Of a stretch of 15,400 nt of DNA, positions 1 to 7,244 are shown piece after piece. Both the position numbers and the translations under genes were made by a program. How positions within the stretch are numbered: position 1 is the first letter of the stretch; each line of letters opens with the position of its first letter. The stretch lies in the NCBI GenBank assembly GCA_003561595.1, contig PWWF01000059.1, positions 1 through 15,400 on the forward strand, read 5' to 3'. The notes below the pieces were generated by a model, which saw nothing but the letters and a program-made list of their open reading frames with translations, was not told the DNA's origin and did no database searches. Source of the stretch: Paracoccaceae bacterium (GTDB lineage: Bacteria > Pseudomonadota > Alphaproteobacteria > Rhodobacterales > Rhodobacteraceae).

Positions 1-17
1 TGCCGCTGCCTGCGGCA
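1..17. terminator. Small hairpin downstream of znuB (possible terminator)
   Basis: TGCCGC and GCGGCA form a 6-bp stem with a 5-nt loop, 40 nt beyond the znuB stop in the direction of znuB transcription. No T-run is visible before the window edge, so termination is only a possibility. Positions 1-56 otherwise hold no gene that I can support. Confidence 0.25.
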
Positions 18-56
18 GCGGGAGATGCGCCATCGTTGCCAGTGAGGGAAAACCGC

Positions 57-860
57 TCAGCGCGCGCGCAGCCGCACCACAAGCCCCGCGCCCAGTGTCG
101 AGATCAGGAAGATCGCGGCTGCGATCACCACGATGGACGGCCCTGACGGCGTGTCCTGCATCAGCGACATCTGCAGCCCGCCCCAGACTGACCCCGCGCC
201 GATCAGCGCCGCGATCCCTGCCATCGCCTCGGGGCTGCGGGCCAGGTTGCGCGCGGCCGCCGCCGGGATGATCAACAGCGCCGCGATCAGCAGCGCCCCC
301 ACGATCTTGAGCGCCACGGCAACCACCACGGCCAACGCAAGGGTCAGCACCATGCGTTCACGGCCAGGATCGATGCCCGAGGCCTGCGCCAGATCCTCGC
401 TGAGAGTGGCGGTCAGAAGCGCCGACCAGCGCCACAGGATCAGCGCCAGCACCAGCGCGGCCCCGGCGACGATGATGCCCAGATCGACGCGCGAAACGGC
501 AAGGATGTCGCCGAACAGATAGGCCGACAGGTCCACCCGCACCGCAGGCAGGAAGGACACCGCCACCAGACCCAGTGCAAGCGCCGAATGCGCCAGCACG
601 CCCAGTGTCGTATCCATCGCCCAGCCGCGCCCTGCAAGGGTCGAGACGATCATCGCCATGATGAGCGCGACCATCAGCGTGCCGATGAAAATGCTGATCT
701 GGAACGCCAGGGCAAGCGCCACGCCAAGGATGGCGGCATGCGAGGTGGCATCGCCGAAATAGGCCATGCGCCGCCAGACCACGAAACAGCCCAGAGGGGC
801 AGCGGCCATGGCCACGGCCAGCCCGGCCAGAAGCGCGCGGGTGAGGAAATCATCAAGCAT
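57..860 (-). CDS. znuB: Zinc ABC transporter permease ZnuB
   Basis: This is the membrane subunit of the high-affinity zinc ABC importer, 267 residues, of the ABC-3 (ZnuB/MntB/TroB) permease family. The protein is a string of hydrophobic helices. It shows the family's early segment FVVWRRMAYFGDATSHAA (roughly residues 27-44) and the conserved ALLIAALLIIPAAAARNLA stretch in the last third. I start it at the ATG at 860 (MLDDFLTRALLAG) because GGAG lies 8 nt upstream; a longer reading adds eight residues without a better ribosome site. It is the last gene of zur-znuC-znuB, but 116 bp separate it from znuC, although zur and znuC overlap. The locus leaves little doubt that the substrate is zinc; manganese permeases of the same family look alike but would not sit with Zur. 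Confidence 0.95.
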   Translation of the reverse strand: MLDDFLTRALLAGLAVAMAAAPLGCFVVWRRMAYFGDATSHAAILGVALALAFQISIFIGTLMVALIMAMIVSTLAGRGWAMDTTLGVLAHSALALGLVAVSFLPAVRVDLSAYLFGDILAVSRVDLGIIVAGAALVLALILWRWSALLTATLSEDLAQASGIDPGRERMVLTLALAVVVAVALKIVGALLIAALLIIPAAAARNLARSPEAMAGIAALIGAGSVWGGLQMSLMQDTPSGPSIVVIAAAIFLISTLGAGLVVRLRAR

Positions 861-976
861 GCGGCAGGCTCCGTTCCGGGGCATGAGGGTGGGGCAAGCG
901 ACCGCGCGGAGAAGCAGTCCGACCGCAGGCGATGCCTGTGGCGGGGCGCGGCCCTGTCATCAAGATTGCCGCAGCC
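861..976 (-). other. znuC-znuB intergenic spacer with short hairpin
   Basis: This 116-bp spacer separates the znuC stop from the znuB start inside an otherwise compact operon. At 926-938, CAGGC and GCCTG flank a 3-nt loop; the outer bases 923-924 and 940-941 also pair, with one mismatch between. A 35-codon minus-strand reading frame (960 down to 853) ends across the znuB start, but it is Pro/Arg/His-rich with no recognisable features, so I do not call it a gene. The znuB ribosome site lies at the left end of the spacer. Confidence 0.4.
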
Positions 977-1723
977 TCAGCCCGCATGTTGGTGATGCGC
1001 CCCTGCATGATCGTGGTCATGCGCGTGATCGTGGTCGTGTTGGTAAAGCGCCAGCGCCCCCCCGGTGCCCAGCCCGAACAAGGCGCGATATTCCGGCGCG
1101 TCGCGCACCACCTGCGGCGTGCCTTCGCAGCAGATATGGCCATTGATGCACACCACCCGGTCCGAGGCCGACATCACCACATGCAGATCATGGCTGACTG
1201 ACAGCACTGCGCATCCGGTCTGCGCGCGGACATCCGCGATCAACTGGTAGAAACTGGCCACACCGGGCTGGTCGAGCCCCGCTGTCGGTTCATCCAGCAT
1301 CAGGATATCGGGGCCGGGCAGCAGCGCGCGGGCCAGGAGCACGCGCTGGAACTGCCCGCCCGAGAGGGTTGCCATATTCTGCCCCATCACATCGCCCAGC
1401 CCCACACGGGCCAGCACCTGTTCCATCGCCGCGCGCGGCGCGCGGGTTGGCAGGGACAGGAAACGCGCCACCGGCAGCGGCAGGCCGGGGTCGATATGCA
1501 GGCGCTGGGGCACATAGCCCAGCCGCAGCCCCGGCGCACGTTGCACACGCCCGCGCGCGGCCGGAACCACCCCCAGCAATGCGCGCAGCAAGCTGGTCTT
1601 GCCCGACCCGTTCGGCCCCACGATGGTCACGATCTCGCCGCGCGCGATATCGAAATCGATATCGTGCAGCACGCGCCGCCCACCATACCGGACGCCCAGC
1701 CCTTGCGCGGAAATCAGGCTCAT
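977..1723 (-). CDS. znuC: Zinc ABC transporter ATP-binding protein ZnuC with His-rich tail
   Basis: This is the cytoplasmic ATPase that powers zinc import through ZnuB, 248 residues. It has Walker A GPNGSGKT (36-43), Q-loop Gln73, signature LSGGQ (120-124), Walker B ILMLDEP (140-146) and the switch histidine in SVSHD (H178). The start is the ATG at 1723, which overlaps the zur stop as ATGA, suggesting translational coupling; an upstream extension would run into zur. The C-terminus (about 228-248) is unusual: QHDHDHAHDHDHAGAHHQHAG has ten histidines. His-rich tails occur in some zinc ATPases and may bind or sense zinc, but that role here is inference. Confidence 0.95.
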   Translation of the reverse strand: MSLISAQGLGVRYGGRRVLHDIDFDIARGEIVTIVGPNGSGKTSLLRALLGVVPAARGRVQRAPGLRLGYVPQRLHIDPGLPLPVARFLSLPTRAPRAAMEQVLARVGLGDVMGQNMATLSGGQFQRVLLARALLPGPDILMLDEPTAGLDQPGVASFYQLIADVRAQTGCAVLSVSHDLHVVMSASDRVVCINGHICCEGTPQVVRDAPEYRALFGLGTGGALALYQHDHDHAHDHDHAGAHHQHAG

Positions 1724-2205
1724 GCGGGGGTACAGGCGCTGCAGCGGCCCAGCGCCTCGATCGTGGAGCATTCGATCGTGAACCCGGCAGTCCGGGCTGC
1801 CGCGTGCAATGCGCGGCTCAGCTCAGGCGCAGTGGCTTCGGTCACGCTGTTGCATTGGGCGCAGATCAGAAAGGCCGCGCGATGATCCTCGCCCGGATGC
1901 GTGCAGGCGGTAAAGGCGTTCAGCCGCCGGATCCGGTGGGCCAGCCCGTGTTCGACCAGAAAATTCAGCGCGCGATAGGCCACGGGCGGCTGCGTGCCGT
2001 AACCTTCGGCGGCGAGCTTTTCCAGAACGTCATAGGCGCCCAGCGCGCCATGCGCCTCAAGCAGGATCTCCAGCGTGCGGCGGCGCACCGGCGTCAGGCG
2101 CGCGCCCCGCGCCCGCGCGCGCGCCTCGGCCTGCGCGAGGATCGCTTCGGCAGGGGCGGCACCGCTATGGTCGGGGCAACAGAATGCGTGCGCGTGATCG
2201 GTCAT
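1720..2205 (-). CDS. zur: Zinc uptake regulator Zur (Fur family)
   Basis: This is a zinc-responsive repressor of the Fur family, 161 residues, close to the usual family size. The N-terminal half is a winged helix (RLTPVRRRTLEILLEAHG near 36-53, recognition helix PPVAYRALNFLVEHG near 73-87). The C-terminal dimerisation half has two Cys pairs typical of the structural zinc site, CAQC (115/118) and CSAC (155/158). His and Cys residues also cluster at the N-terminus (MTDHAHAFCCPDH). The ATG at 2205 is preferred, with AAGG 8 nt upstream; a TTG at 2235 would place the start inside the operator. It is first in the zur-znuC-znuB operon and its gene starts beside the palindrome at 2220-2234, so it probably represses itself as well as znuA. 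Fur and Mur are alternatives by sequence alone; context supports Zur. Confidence 0.93.
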   Translation of the reverse strand: MTDHAHAFCCPDHSGAAPAEAILAQAEARARARGARLTPVRRRTLEILLEAHGALGAYDVLEKLAAEGYGTQPPVAYRALNFLVEHGLAHRIRRLNAFTACTHPGEDHRAAFLICAQCNSVTEATAPELSRALHAAARTAGFTIECSTIEALGRCSACTPA

Positions 2206-2214
2206 GCTTTGGCC

Positions 2215-2245
2215 TTGACTGTTATGATATAACAACAGATATGTT
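2215..2245 (+). promoter_or_regulatory. Putative znuA promoter overlapping the Zur box
   Basis: TTGACT at 2215-2220 is a good match to a sigma-70 -35 box. A -10 box is either GATATG (2238-2243, 17-nt spacing) or TATGTT (2240-2245, 19-nt spacing). The Zur palindrome fills the space between the two boxes, so a bound repressor would block RNA polymerase. The start site is not defined by sequence alone. Confidence 0.5.
2220..2234. promoter_or_regulatory. Zur operator (palindrome)
   Basis: TGTTAT-GAT-ATAACA is a perfect 6-bp inverted repeat around a 3-bp centre. It fits the GTTAT-N3-ATAAC pattern of Zur boxes upstream of znu genes in proteobacteria. It lies 14 bp before the zur ATG and 40 bp before the znuA ATG, so one dimer site could control both directions. 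Nearby, GTTT-TG-AAAC (2243-2252) and a half site ATAACA (2256-2261) may extend the region. Binding by this Zur is inferred from motif and position. Confidence 0.8.
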
Positions 2246-2274
2246 TTGAAACGTCATAACACAAGGAGAACGGG

Positions 2275-3513
2275 ATGCGCTACTCGATTGCGCTGGCTTG
2301 CGCCATGATGGGAAGCCCGCTTGCCGCTCAGGATCTGAAGGTCGTCACTGATTTTCAGGTGACGCATTCGCTGGTGTCGATGGTGATGGGCGATGACACC
2401 GCCGCAACGCTGCTGCTGGATCAGGGCGGTGACCCGCATTCGTTTCAGCTGCGCCCCAGCCAGGCCCAGGCGCTGGCCGAAGCCGATCTGGTCTTCTGGG
2501 TGGGTGAAGAGCTGACCCCATGGATGGCACGCGCGCTGTCGGGGACCGAGACGCAGGCGGATATCGTGACGCTGATCGAGGCGGACGGGCTGCATCTGCA
2601 GGATTTTGCACACGGCCATTCGCATAGCCATGACGATCACGGGCATTCGCATGATGATGACCATGGTCACAGCCACGATGATCACGGCCATTCGCATGAT
2701 GACGACCACGGCCACAGCCATGACGATCACGGCCACTCGCATGATGATGACCATGGCCACAGCCACGATGATCACGGCCATTCGCATGATGATGACCATG
2801 GCCACAGCCATGACGATCACGGCCATTCGCATGATGACGACCACGGCCACAGCCACGATGATCACGGGCATTCGCATGATGATGACCATGGTCACAGCCA
2901 TGACGATCACGGGCATTCGCATGATGATGACCATGGCCACAGCCATGACGATCACGGGCATTCGCATGATGATGACCATGACCACAGCCATGACGGGCTC
3001 GACCCGCATGCCTGGATGTATACGCATAATGCCAAGGCGTGGCTGGACGTGATCGCGGCGGAGCTCTCGCGCCACGATCCCAACAATGCCGAAACCTATG
3101 CCGCCAATGCCGCCGCCGCGCGCGATGCGATTGCCGAGATGCGCGCCGAGGTCGAGGCGATCCTGGAACCGGTTGGCGACACCCCCATCGTGGTGTTTCA
3201 TGACGCCTATGGCTACCTGTCCCACCAGTTCGGGGTGAATGTCGCGGGCACGATTGCGCTGGGGGATGCGGCCAGCCCCGGAGCGCAGCGCCTGTCCGAA
3301 CTGCGCGAAGAGTTGCAGGAGGGCGGCATCGCCTGCATCTTCCCTGAAGTCAATCACTCCTCGCGCTATGTCGATGTGGTGGTCGAGGGCACGGATGTGC
3401 GTGTGGGGGCAACACTCGACCCCGAAGGTGTGATGTTCGATCCGGGCGCGGATCTGTATCCCACGCTGATGCGCAGCATGGCGCAAGACATCGCGGATTG
3501 TGTGGCCGGGTGA
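2275..3513 (+). CDS. znuA: Zinc-binding periplasmic protein ZnuA with expanded His-Asp repeat
   Basis: This is the solute-binding protein of the zinc importer, 412 residues against about 310-330 for most ZnuA. A short signal peptide (1-18, cleavage likely after SPLAA) exports it to the periplasm. The metal-site histidines typical of cluster A-I proteins are visible: H55 in [13 protein letters not shown]245 in DPHAW and H309 in [10 protein letters not shown]354 and C409 match the disulfide pair of ZnuA proteins. The extra length is a His/Asp/Gly/Ser loop from about 113 to 242, made of seven exact 15-residue units plus degenerate ends. The start ATG has AAGGAG 6 nt upstream. It is transcribed alone, divergent from zur-znuCB, and ends at a hairpin. 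Confidence 0.97.
   Translation: MRYSIALACAMMGSPLAAQDLKVVTDFQVTHSLVSMVMGDDTAATLLLDQGGDPHSFQLRPSQAQALAEADLVFWVGEELTPWMARALSGTETQADIVTLIEADGLHLQDFAHGHSHSHDDHGHSHDDDHGHSHDDHGHSHDDDHGHSHDDHGHSHDDDHGHSHDDHGHSHDDDHGHSHDDHGHSHDDDHGHSHDDHGHSHDDDHGHSHDDHGHSHDDDHGHSHDDHGHSHDDDHDHSHDGLDPHAWMYTHNAKAWLDVIAAELSRHDPNNAETYAANAAAARDAIAEMRAEVEAILEPVGDTPIVVFHDAYGYLSHQFGVNVAGTIALGDAASPGAQRLSELREELQEGGIACIFPEVNHSSRYVDVVVEGTDVRVGATLDPEGVMFDPGADLYPTLMRSMAQDIADCVAG
2641..3000 (+). repeat. 45-bp in-frame tandem repeat (His-Asp array in znuA)
   Basis: Seven consecutive 45-bp units (2641-2955) each encode [15 protein letters not shown]; an eighth unit (2956-3000) decays to HDHSHDGL at its end, and a partial copy precedes at 2611-2640. 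Each unit has six His and five Asp. In every unit the first serine is TCG and the second AGC, so the duplicating unit is 45 bp, not the 7-8-residue half unit. The other differences are silent (CAT/CAC, GAT/GAC, GGC/GGT/GGG). In units 1-6 the second half alternates between CACGATGAT and CATGACGAT, hinting at duplication of 90-bp pairs. Confidence 0.97.
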
Positions 3514-3538
3514 CTCTGGTCTGAGGCTGGCTCGACTG

Positions 3539-3571
3539 ACGGGCAGCCCTGTATTCTGCGGGGCTGCCCGT
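3539..3571 (+). terminator. Terminator-like hairpin after znuA
   Basis: GGGCAGCCC (3541-3549) and GGGCTGCCC (3561-3569) form a 9-bp stem, extended by two further pairs outside, with an 11-nt loop, 25 bp past the znuA stop. The following TTCAATTT is only moderately T-rich, so this may be a weak intrinsic terminator or an mRNA 3'-end stabiliser. Confidence 0.65.
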
Positions 3572-3683
3572 TCAATTTGCGCGACACAGACCCATCACGC
3601 TCCCGGATGCCTGCGCGGACGGCAACCCACTGGACCTGAACGCCCCCAGAGGTTAGGTCTGGCACGAGCAATGGAGGTCTGAC

Positions 3684-4631
3684 ATGCCAACCCCCCTCAC
3701 CCTTTATCTGGCGGCGCCCCGCGGGTTCTGCGCTGGTGTGGACCGCGCCATCAAGATCGTCGAGATGGCGCTGGAGAAATGGGGCGCGCCGGTCTATGTC
3801 CGCCATGAGATCGTGCATAACCGCTACGTGGTGGACGGGTTGCGCGACAAGGGGGCCGTGTTCGTCGAGGAACTGGATGAATGTCCGCCCGACCGCCCGG
3901 TGATCTTTTCGGCCCATGGCGTGCCCAAATCCGTGCCGCAGGCCGCGCAGGCGCGCAACATGCTCTATGTCGATGCAACCTGCCCGCTGGTCAGCAAAGT
4001 GCATATCGAGGCCGAGCGCCATCACGCCAATGGCTTGCAGATGGTGATGATCGGCCATGCGGGCCACCCCGAGACGATTGGCACCATGGGGCAATTGCCC
4101 GAAGGCGAGGTGCTGCTGGTCGAAACGCCCGCCGATGTGGCGGGGCTGCAGGTGCGCGACCCGGAACGTCTGGCCTTTATCACGCAGACCACCCTGTCGG
4201 TCGATGACACGGCAGAGGTCGTGGCCGCGCTGAAAGCGCGCTTTCCGGCCATCATCGGCCCGCACAAGGAAGATATCTGCTACGCCACGACCAACCGGCA
4301 AGAGGCCGTCAAGGCCATTGCGCCGCGTATCGATGCGCTGTTGGTGATCGGGGCGCCCAACTCGTCCAACTCGCAACGTCTGGTCGAGGTCGGGCGTGCC
4401 AAGGGCTGCGCCTATGCCCAGCTTGTGCAGCGCGCGCGCGATATCGACTGGCGCGCGCTGGAGGGCGTGTCGTCCGTGGGTATCACCGCCGGCGCCTCTG
4501 CCCCCGAAGAGCTGGTCAATGAGGTGATCGACGCCTTCCGCGCGCGCTATGATGTGACGGTCGAACTGGTCGAGACGGCGCAGGAACGCGTCGAATTCAA
4601 GGTACCGCGCGCCCTGCGCGAACCTGCATGA
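3684..4631 (+). CDS. ispH: 4-hydroxy-3-methylbut-2-enyl diphosphate reductase IspH
   Basis: This is the last enzyme of the MEP isoprenoid pathway. It reduces HMBPP to IPP and DMAPP using a [4Fe-4S] cluster. The protein is 315 residues, the usual length. The three cluster cysteines are C16 ([12 protein letters not shown]), C100 ([11 protein letters not shown]) and C199 ([14 protein letters not shown]); the substrate-site motifs HGVP, TQTTLS and [11 protein letters not shown] are intact. The ATG at 3684 has GGAGG 6 nt upstream. It heads a tight plus-strand cluster, and its stop overlaps the next start as ATGA. The 170 bp before it hold the znuA hairpin and the ribosome site but no clear promoter boxes. 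Confidence 0.97.
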   Translation: MPTPLTLYLAAPRGFCAGVDRAIKIVEMALEKWGAPVYVRHEIVHNRYVVDGLRDKGAVFVEELDECPPDRPVIFSAHGVPKSVPQAAQARNMLYVDATCPLVSKVHIEAERHHANGLQMVMIGHAGHPETIGTMGQLPEGEVLLVETPADVAGLQVRDPERLAFITQTTLSVDDTAEVVAALKARFPAIIGPHKEDICYATTNRQEAVKAIAPRIDALLVIGAPNSSNSQRLVEVGRAKGCAYAQLVQRARDIDWRALEGVSSVGITAGASAPEELVNEVIDAFRARYDVTVELVETAQERVEFKVPRALREPA

Positions 4632-5080
4632 GCGCCATTCCCCGCCCGGCCCTCGCGCTGGGGCTTGCCGGGCTGCTGCCGTTCCTGTTCGGCGTGGCCA
4701 CCCTGCTCTCGCCCGCGCTGGCGGATATGACCCTACGCCTGATCGGCCCGCGCTTTACCGCGCCTTTCGTGCTCATTTCCTACGGAACGGTGATCCTGTG
4801 TTTCATGTCCGGGGTGCTCTGGGGCTTTGCCGCACGCGGGGCGGAGGCGCGCTGGTCAGGCTATGCGCTCTCGGTCCTCCCCGCTCTCTGGGCGTTTTTC
4901 TTCGTGGGCGGTGGGGCCGTGTTCGCGCTGAACGCCCTGATTGCAGGGTTTCTGGGGCTGTTGCTGATCGACTGGCATTTCAGCCGCATGGGCCTGACCC
5001 CGCGCTGGTGGATGCCGCTGCGCCTGATCCTGACCGCCGGGGTCGTGCTGTGTCTGGCGCTGGGGCTGGCCTTGGGCTAG
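4628..5080 (+). CDS. DUF3429 family membrane protein
   Basis: This is a 150-residue integral membrane protein with about five hydrophobic segments (near 8-30, 45-67, 77-97, 100-118 and 131-149). The pattern [13 protein letters not shown] at the start, [17 protein letters not shown] in the second segment and [14 protein letters not shown] in the third fits the DUF3429 family, whose function is unknown. The start overlaps the ispH stop by 4 bp, so the two are probably translated together. Co-location with ispH does not itself imply a role in isoprenoid synthesis. Confidence 0.85.
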   Translation: MSAIPRPALALGLAGLLPFLFGVATLLSPALADMTLRLIGPRFTAPFVLISYGTVILCFMSGVLWGFAARGAEARWSGYALSVLPALWAFFFVGGGAVFALNALIAGFLGLLLIDWHFSRMGLTPRWWMPLRLILTAGVVLCLALGLALG

Positions 5081-5110
5081 ACAGCCGCCAAACGTGGCGG
5101 AGACAGTCAG

Positions 5111-5710
5111 ATGATCCTCTATTCGATGCCCTCTTCGGGCAACAGCTACAAGGTGCGGCTGCTGCTGGCGCTGCTGGGGCGCGATGTGACACGCATCGAT
5201 GTCGAATATGGCAGCCCCGCGCTGGAAAGCGCGCATGCGAAAGGGCGCCTGCCCTTTGACAGGGTGCCAGTGCTGGTGCTGGAGGATGGCACCGCCCTGC
5301 CCGAATCGAACGCGATCCTGTGCTATCTGGGCGCGGACACGCCATTCATGCCCACCGACCCGGTGGCCCGCGCGCAGATGCTGGGCTGGATGTTCTGGGA
5401 ACAGAACCAGCATGAGGGCGTGATCGCCGTGCGCGCCGCACTGCTGCATTATCCCCACCGCAAACCCGAGGCCACGCCAGAGCGTCTGGCCGAATTGCTG
5501 AGCCGGGGTCAGGCGATCCTGCAGCACATGGAGGATCACCTGAGCACGCGCGACTGGCTGGTGGGGGGTGCCCCGACCCTCGCCGATCTGTGCCTGTATG
5601 GCTATACGCATAGCGCGGACACGCGGGGCGGGTTCGATATGGCCCCCCTGCCGCATCTGCGCGGCTGGTGCGACCGCATTGCCGCCCTGCCCGGATATGT
5701 GCCGCTGTGA
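5111..5710 (+). CDS. Glutathione S-transferase family protein
   Basis: This is a 199-residue cytosolic protein of the glutathione S-transferase superfamily. The N-terminal thioredoxin-like domain (1-75) has the start [15 protein letters not shown], with serines 8, 9 and 12 as candidate catalytic residues. It also has the cis-proline motif RVPVL (P53) and the glutathione-binding ES pair in LPESNAIL (E65-S66). The C-terminal helical domain contains [12 protein letters not shown], the N-capping region of the family. GGAG lies 8 nt before the ATG. The gene lies 30 bp after the DUF3429 gene, and its stop overlaps the rnhA GTG start. The substrate cannot be told from sequence. Confidence 0.9.
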   Translation: MILYSMPSSGNSYKVRLLLALLGRDVTRIDVEYGSPALESAHAKGRLPFDRVPVLVLEDGTALPESNAILCYLGADTPFMPTDPVARAQMLGWMFWEQNQHEGVIAVRAALLHYPHRKPEATPERLAELLSRGQAILQHMEDHLSTRDWLVGGAPTLADLCLYGYTHSADTRGGFDMAPLPHLRGWCDRIAALPGYVPL

Positions 5711-6174
5711 CGGATCTGGTCGCCTATACCGACGGGGCCTGTTCAGGCAATCCCGGCCCCGGGGGCTGGGGGGTGCTGCTGCAGGCGCTGCGCGACGATC
5801 AGGTGATCCGCGAGCGCGAGCTCTCGGGCGGCGAGGCAGAGACGACGAATAACCGCATGGAGCTGATGGCCGCGATCACTGCGCTGGAAACGCTGGAGCG
5901 GCCCAGCGCGGTGACCATCGTCACCGACAGCGCCTATGTGAAGAACGGGGTGACAAGCTGGATCCATGGCTGGAAGCGCAATGGCTGGCGCACCGCCGGG
6001 CGCAAGCCGGTCAAGAATGTCGAGCTCTGGCAGCGGCTGGACACCGCGCAGGCGCGCCACAAGGTGCGCTGGGAATGGGTCAAGGGCCATGCGGGCCACC
6101 CCGAGAATGAACGCGCCGACGCGCTGGCGCGCGCCGGGATGGCCCCGTTCCGGCCCGGGAAAGCGGGATCATGA
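5707..6174 (+). CDS. rnhA: Ribonuclease HI
   Basis: This enzyme cuts the RNA strand of RNA-DNA hybrids, removing R-loops and primers. With the GTG start at 5707 it is 155 residues, the same length as the E. coli enzyme. That start overlaps the GST stop (GTGA), which favours it over an ATG at 5668 that would add a tail foreign to the family. The carboxylates D9 ([14 protein letters not shown]), E52 (NNRMEL), D74 (VTDSAYV) and D138 (NERADALA) are all present, as is H128 in [11 protein letters not shown]. The stop overlaps the next start as ATGA. Confidence 0.96.
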   Translation: MTDLVAYTDGACSGNPGPGGWGVLLQALRDDQVIRERELSGGEAETTNNRMELMAAITALETLERPSAVTIVTDSAYVKNGVTSWIHGWKRNGWRTAGRKPVKNVELWQRLDTAQARHKVRWEWVKGHAGHPENERADALARAGMAPFRPGKAGS

Positions 6175-6794
6175 CGGCGCTTCAGGGGCTTGATTACGCG
6201 GCCGTTTTCATCTTTGCCGTGACCGGGGCGCTGGCGGCCAGCCGGGCGCAACTGGATATCGTGGGGTTCGTGTTTCTGGCCTGCCTGACAGCGGTTGGCG
6301 GGGGCACATTGCGCGATGTGATCCTGAACCGCGATCAGGTGTTCTGGATCGCCGATCCGGGCATGATCGCCTCGGCCTGCCTGGCGGCGGTTCTGGTCTT
6401 TTTCACGGCGCATCTGCTGGAATCGCGGCTGCGCGCGCTGGAATGGTGCGATGCCTTTGCGCTGAGCGCGGCTGTGCCCGCAGGTGTGGGCGTGGCACTG
6501 GCGATGGATCAAAGCTGGCCAGTCGTGGTGATCATGGGCATTGCCACCGGCACATTCGGCGGGCTGATGCGCGATGTGGTCTGCAACGAGGTGCCGCTGG
6601 TGCTGAAAAAGGGCGAGCTGTATGCCACCTCTGCCTTTGCGGGCACTTTGGCCGCACTTGGGGTAACGCTTCTGACAGATGACAGCCGGATCATTCTGCT
6701 GGCCTGCGCGCTGACCACATTCGCGCTGCGCGCGGGATCGCTGGGGTTTGGCTGGCATCTGCCGGTCTATAAAAGCCGCCCGCCGCGCACCTGA
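6171..6794 (+). CDS. Trimeric intracellular cation (TRIC) channel family protein (UPF0126)
   Basis: This is a 207-residue membrane protein of the prokaryotic TRIC/UPF0126 (YicG-like) family, which forms trimeric cation channels. It shows the internal duplication of the family: a first half with [11 protein letters not shown] near 42-52 and a second half with [17 protein letters not shown] near 125-141. Hydrophobic segments suggest about seven membrane passes. The start overlaps the rnhA stop (ATGA). It is the last gene of the ispH cluster and converges with the next gene, 3 bp separating the stops. Ion selectivity in bacteria is not settled and cannot be read here. Confidence 0.9.
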   Translation: MTALQGLDYAAVFIFAVTGALAASRAQLDIVGFVFLACLTAVGGGTLRDVILNRDQVFWIADPGMIASACLAAVLVFFTAHLLESRLRALEWCDAFALSAAVPAGVGVALAMDQSWPVVVIMGIATGTFGGLMRDVVCNEVPLVLKKGELYATSAFAGTLAALGVTLLTDDSRIILLACALTTFALRAGSLGFGWHLPVYKSRPPRT

Positions 6795-6797
6795 GGC

Positions 6798-7040
6798 TCA
6801 GCGCCGCCCCTGATATTTCTGCCACAGCCATAAAAGCAGCAGCGACCCGATCAGCGCCAGTACGAAGGCCCCGACCCAGGACGCCGAGCTTGCCAGAAAC
6901 CGGAACCCCATGCCGCCTGCCAGCGCGCCCAGAACGCCGATCAGCATGGCTGTGGGCAGATCGGTTTCCATCCGCATCAGCCGCGTGGCAAAAACACCCG
7001 CAGCCGCACCGATCAGCATGAGGAGGAACACAGCCGGCAT
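6798..7040 (-). CDS. Small GlsB/YeaQ/YmgE-like membrane protein
   Basis: This is an 80-residue, very hydrophobic protein with three likely membrane helices (near 2-18, 29-50 and 54-73) and a short basic end (QKYQGRR). Glycine-rich helices with GVLGALAGGMGFRFL and FVLALIGSLLLLWLW resemble the transglycosylase-associated / GlsB-YeaQ-YmgE stress membrane family, of unknown biochemical role. The sequence is somewhat divergent from the core family, so the name is tentative. The ATG at 7040 has only a weak AGGG upstream. An inverted repeat at 7063-7078 lies just before the gene. It appears to be transcribed alone. Confidence 0.65.
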   Translation of the reverse strand: MPAVFLLMLIGAAAGVFATRLMRMETDLPTAMLIGVLGALAGGMGFRFLASSASWVGAFVLALIGSLLLLWLWQKYQGRR

Positions 7041-7062
7041 CCGCTCAGCCCTGCCGCCAATG

Positions 7063-7078
7063 CGCGGGCTGGCCCGCG
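7063..7078. repeat. Inverted repeat upstream of the small membrane protein
   Basis: CGCGGGC and GCCCGCG flank a 2-bp centre, 23 bp before the start at 7040. In RNA it could fold as a 6-bp stem with a 4-nt loop. It may be an operator or a leader hairpin; nothing in the sequence decides this. Confidence 0.45.
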
Positions 7079-7188
7079 AGATATGATTTTCGTGATGACA
7101 CCATGGGCATCCTCAATGGTTCGTGATGCAGAATTCCACACAGGCCGCCCAAGGTCCAGCCTTCGCAAAGAAGTTATGCCCGCAAAAG

Positions 7189-7212
7189 GTAAGGTGGGTA
7201 CACCCACCCTAC
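7189..7212. repeat. Palindromic intergenic element (GGGTGGGT/ACCCACCC type)
   Basis: The arms GTAAGGTGGGT (7189-7199) and ACCCACCCTAC (7202-7212) form an 11-bp inverted repeat with one mismatch and a 2-bp centre; the inner seven pairs are perfect. Similar GTAGGGTGGGT-type palindromes occur as dispersed intergenic repeats in many bacteria, as far as I recall. It sits 32 bp before the dipeptidase ATG, so an operator role is also possible. Confidence 0.6.
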
Positions 7213-7244
7213 ACATCTGCGTCAGAACACCTATGCTATAAGGT

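Noticed and set aside
853..960. 35-codon minus-strand frame between znuC and znuB
   Set aside because: Composition is Pro/Arg/His-rich without a convincing ribosome site; kept only as a remark in the spacer entry.
2611..3000. CRISPR-like or satellite array
   Set aside because: The units are adjacent with no spacers and stay in frame with znuA, encoding a metal-binding loop, so it is a coding tandem repeat.
2254..3486. Long minus-strand open frame across znuA, rich in Met/Val/Ile repeats
   Set aside because: It is the antisense shadow of the 45-bp repeat; znuA on the plus strand has a signal peptide, metal ligands and a good ribosome site.
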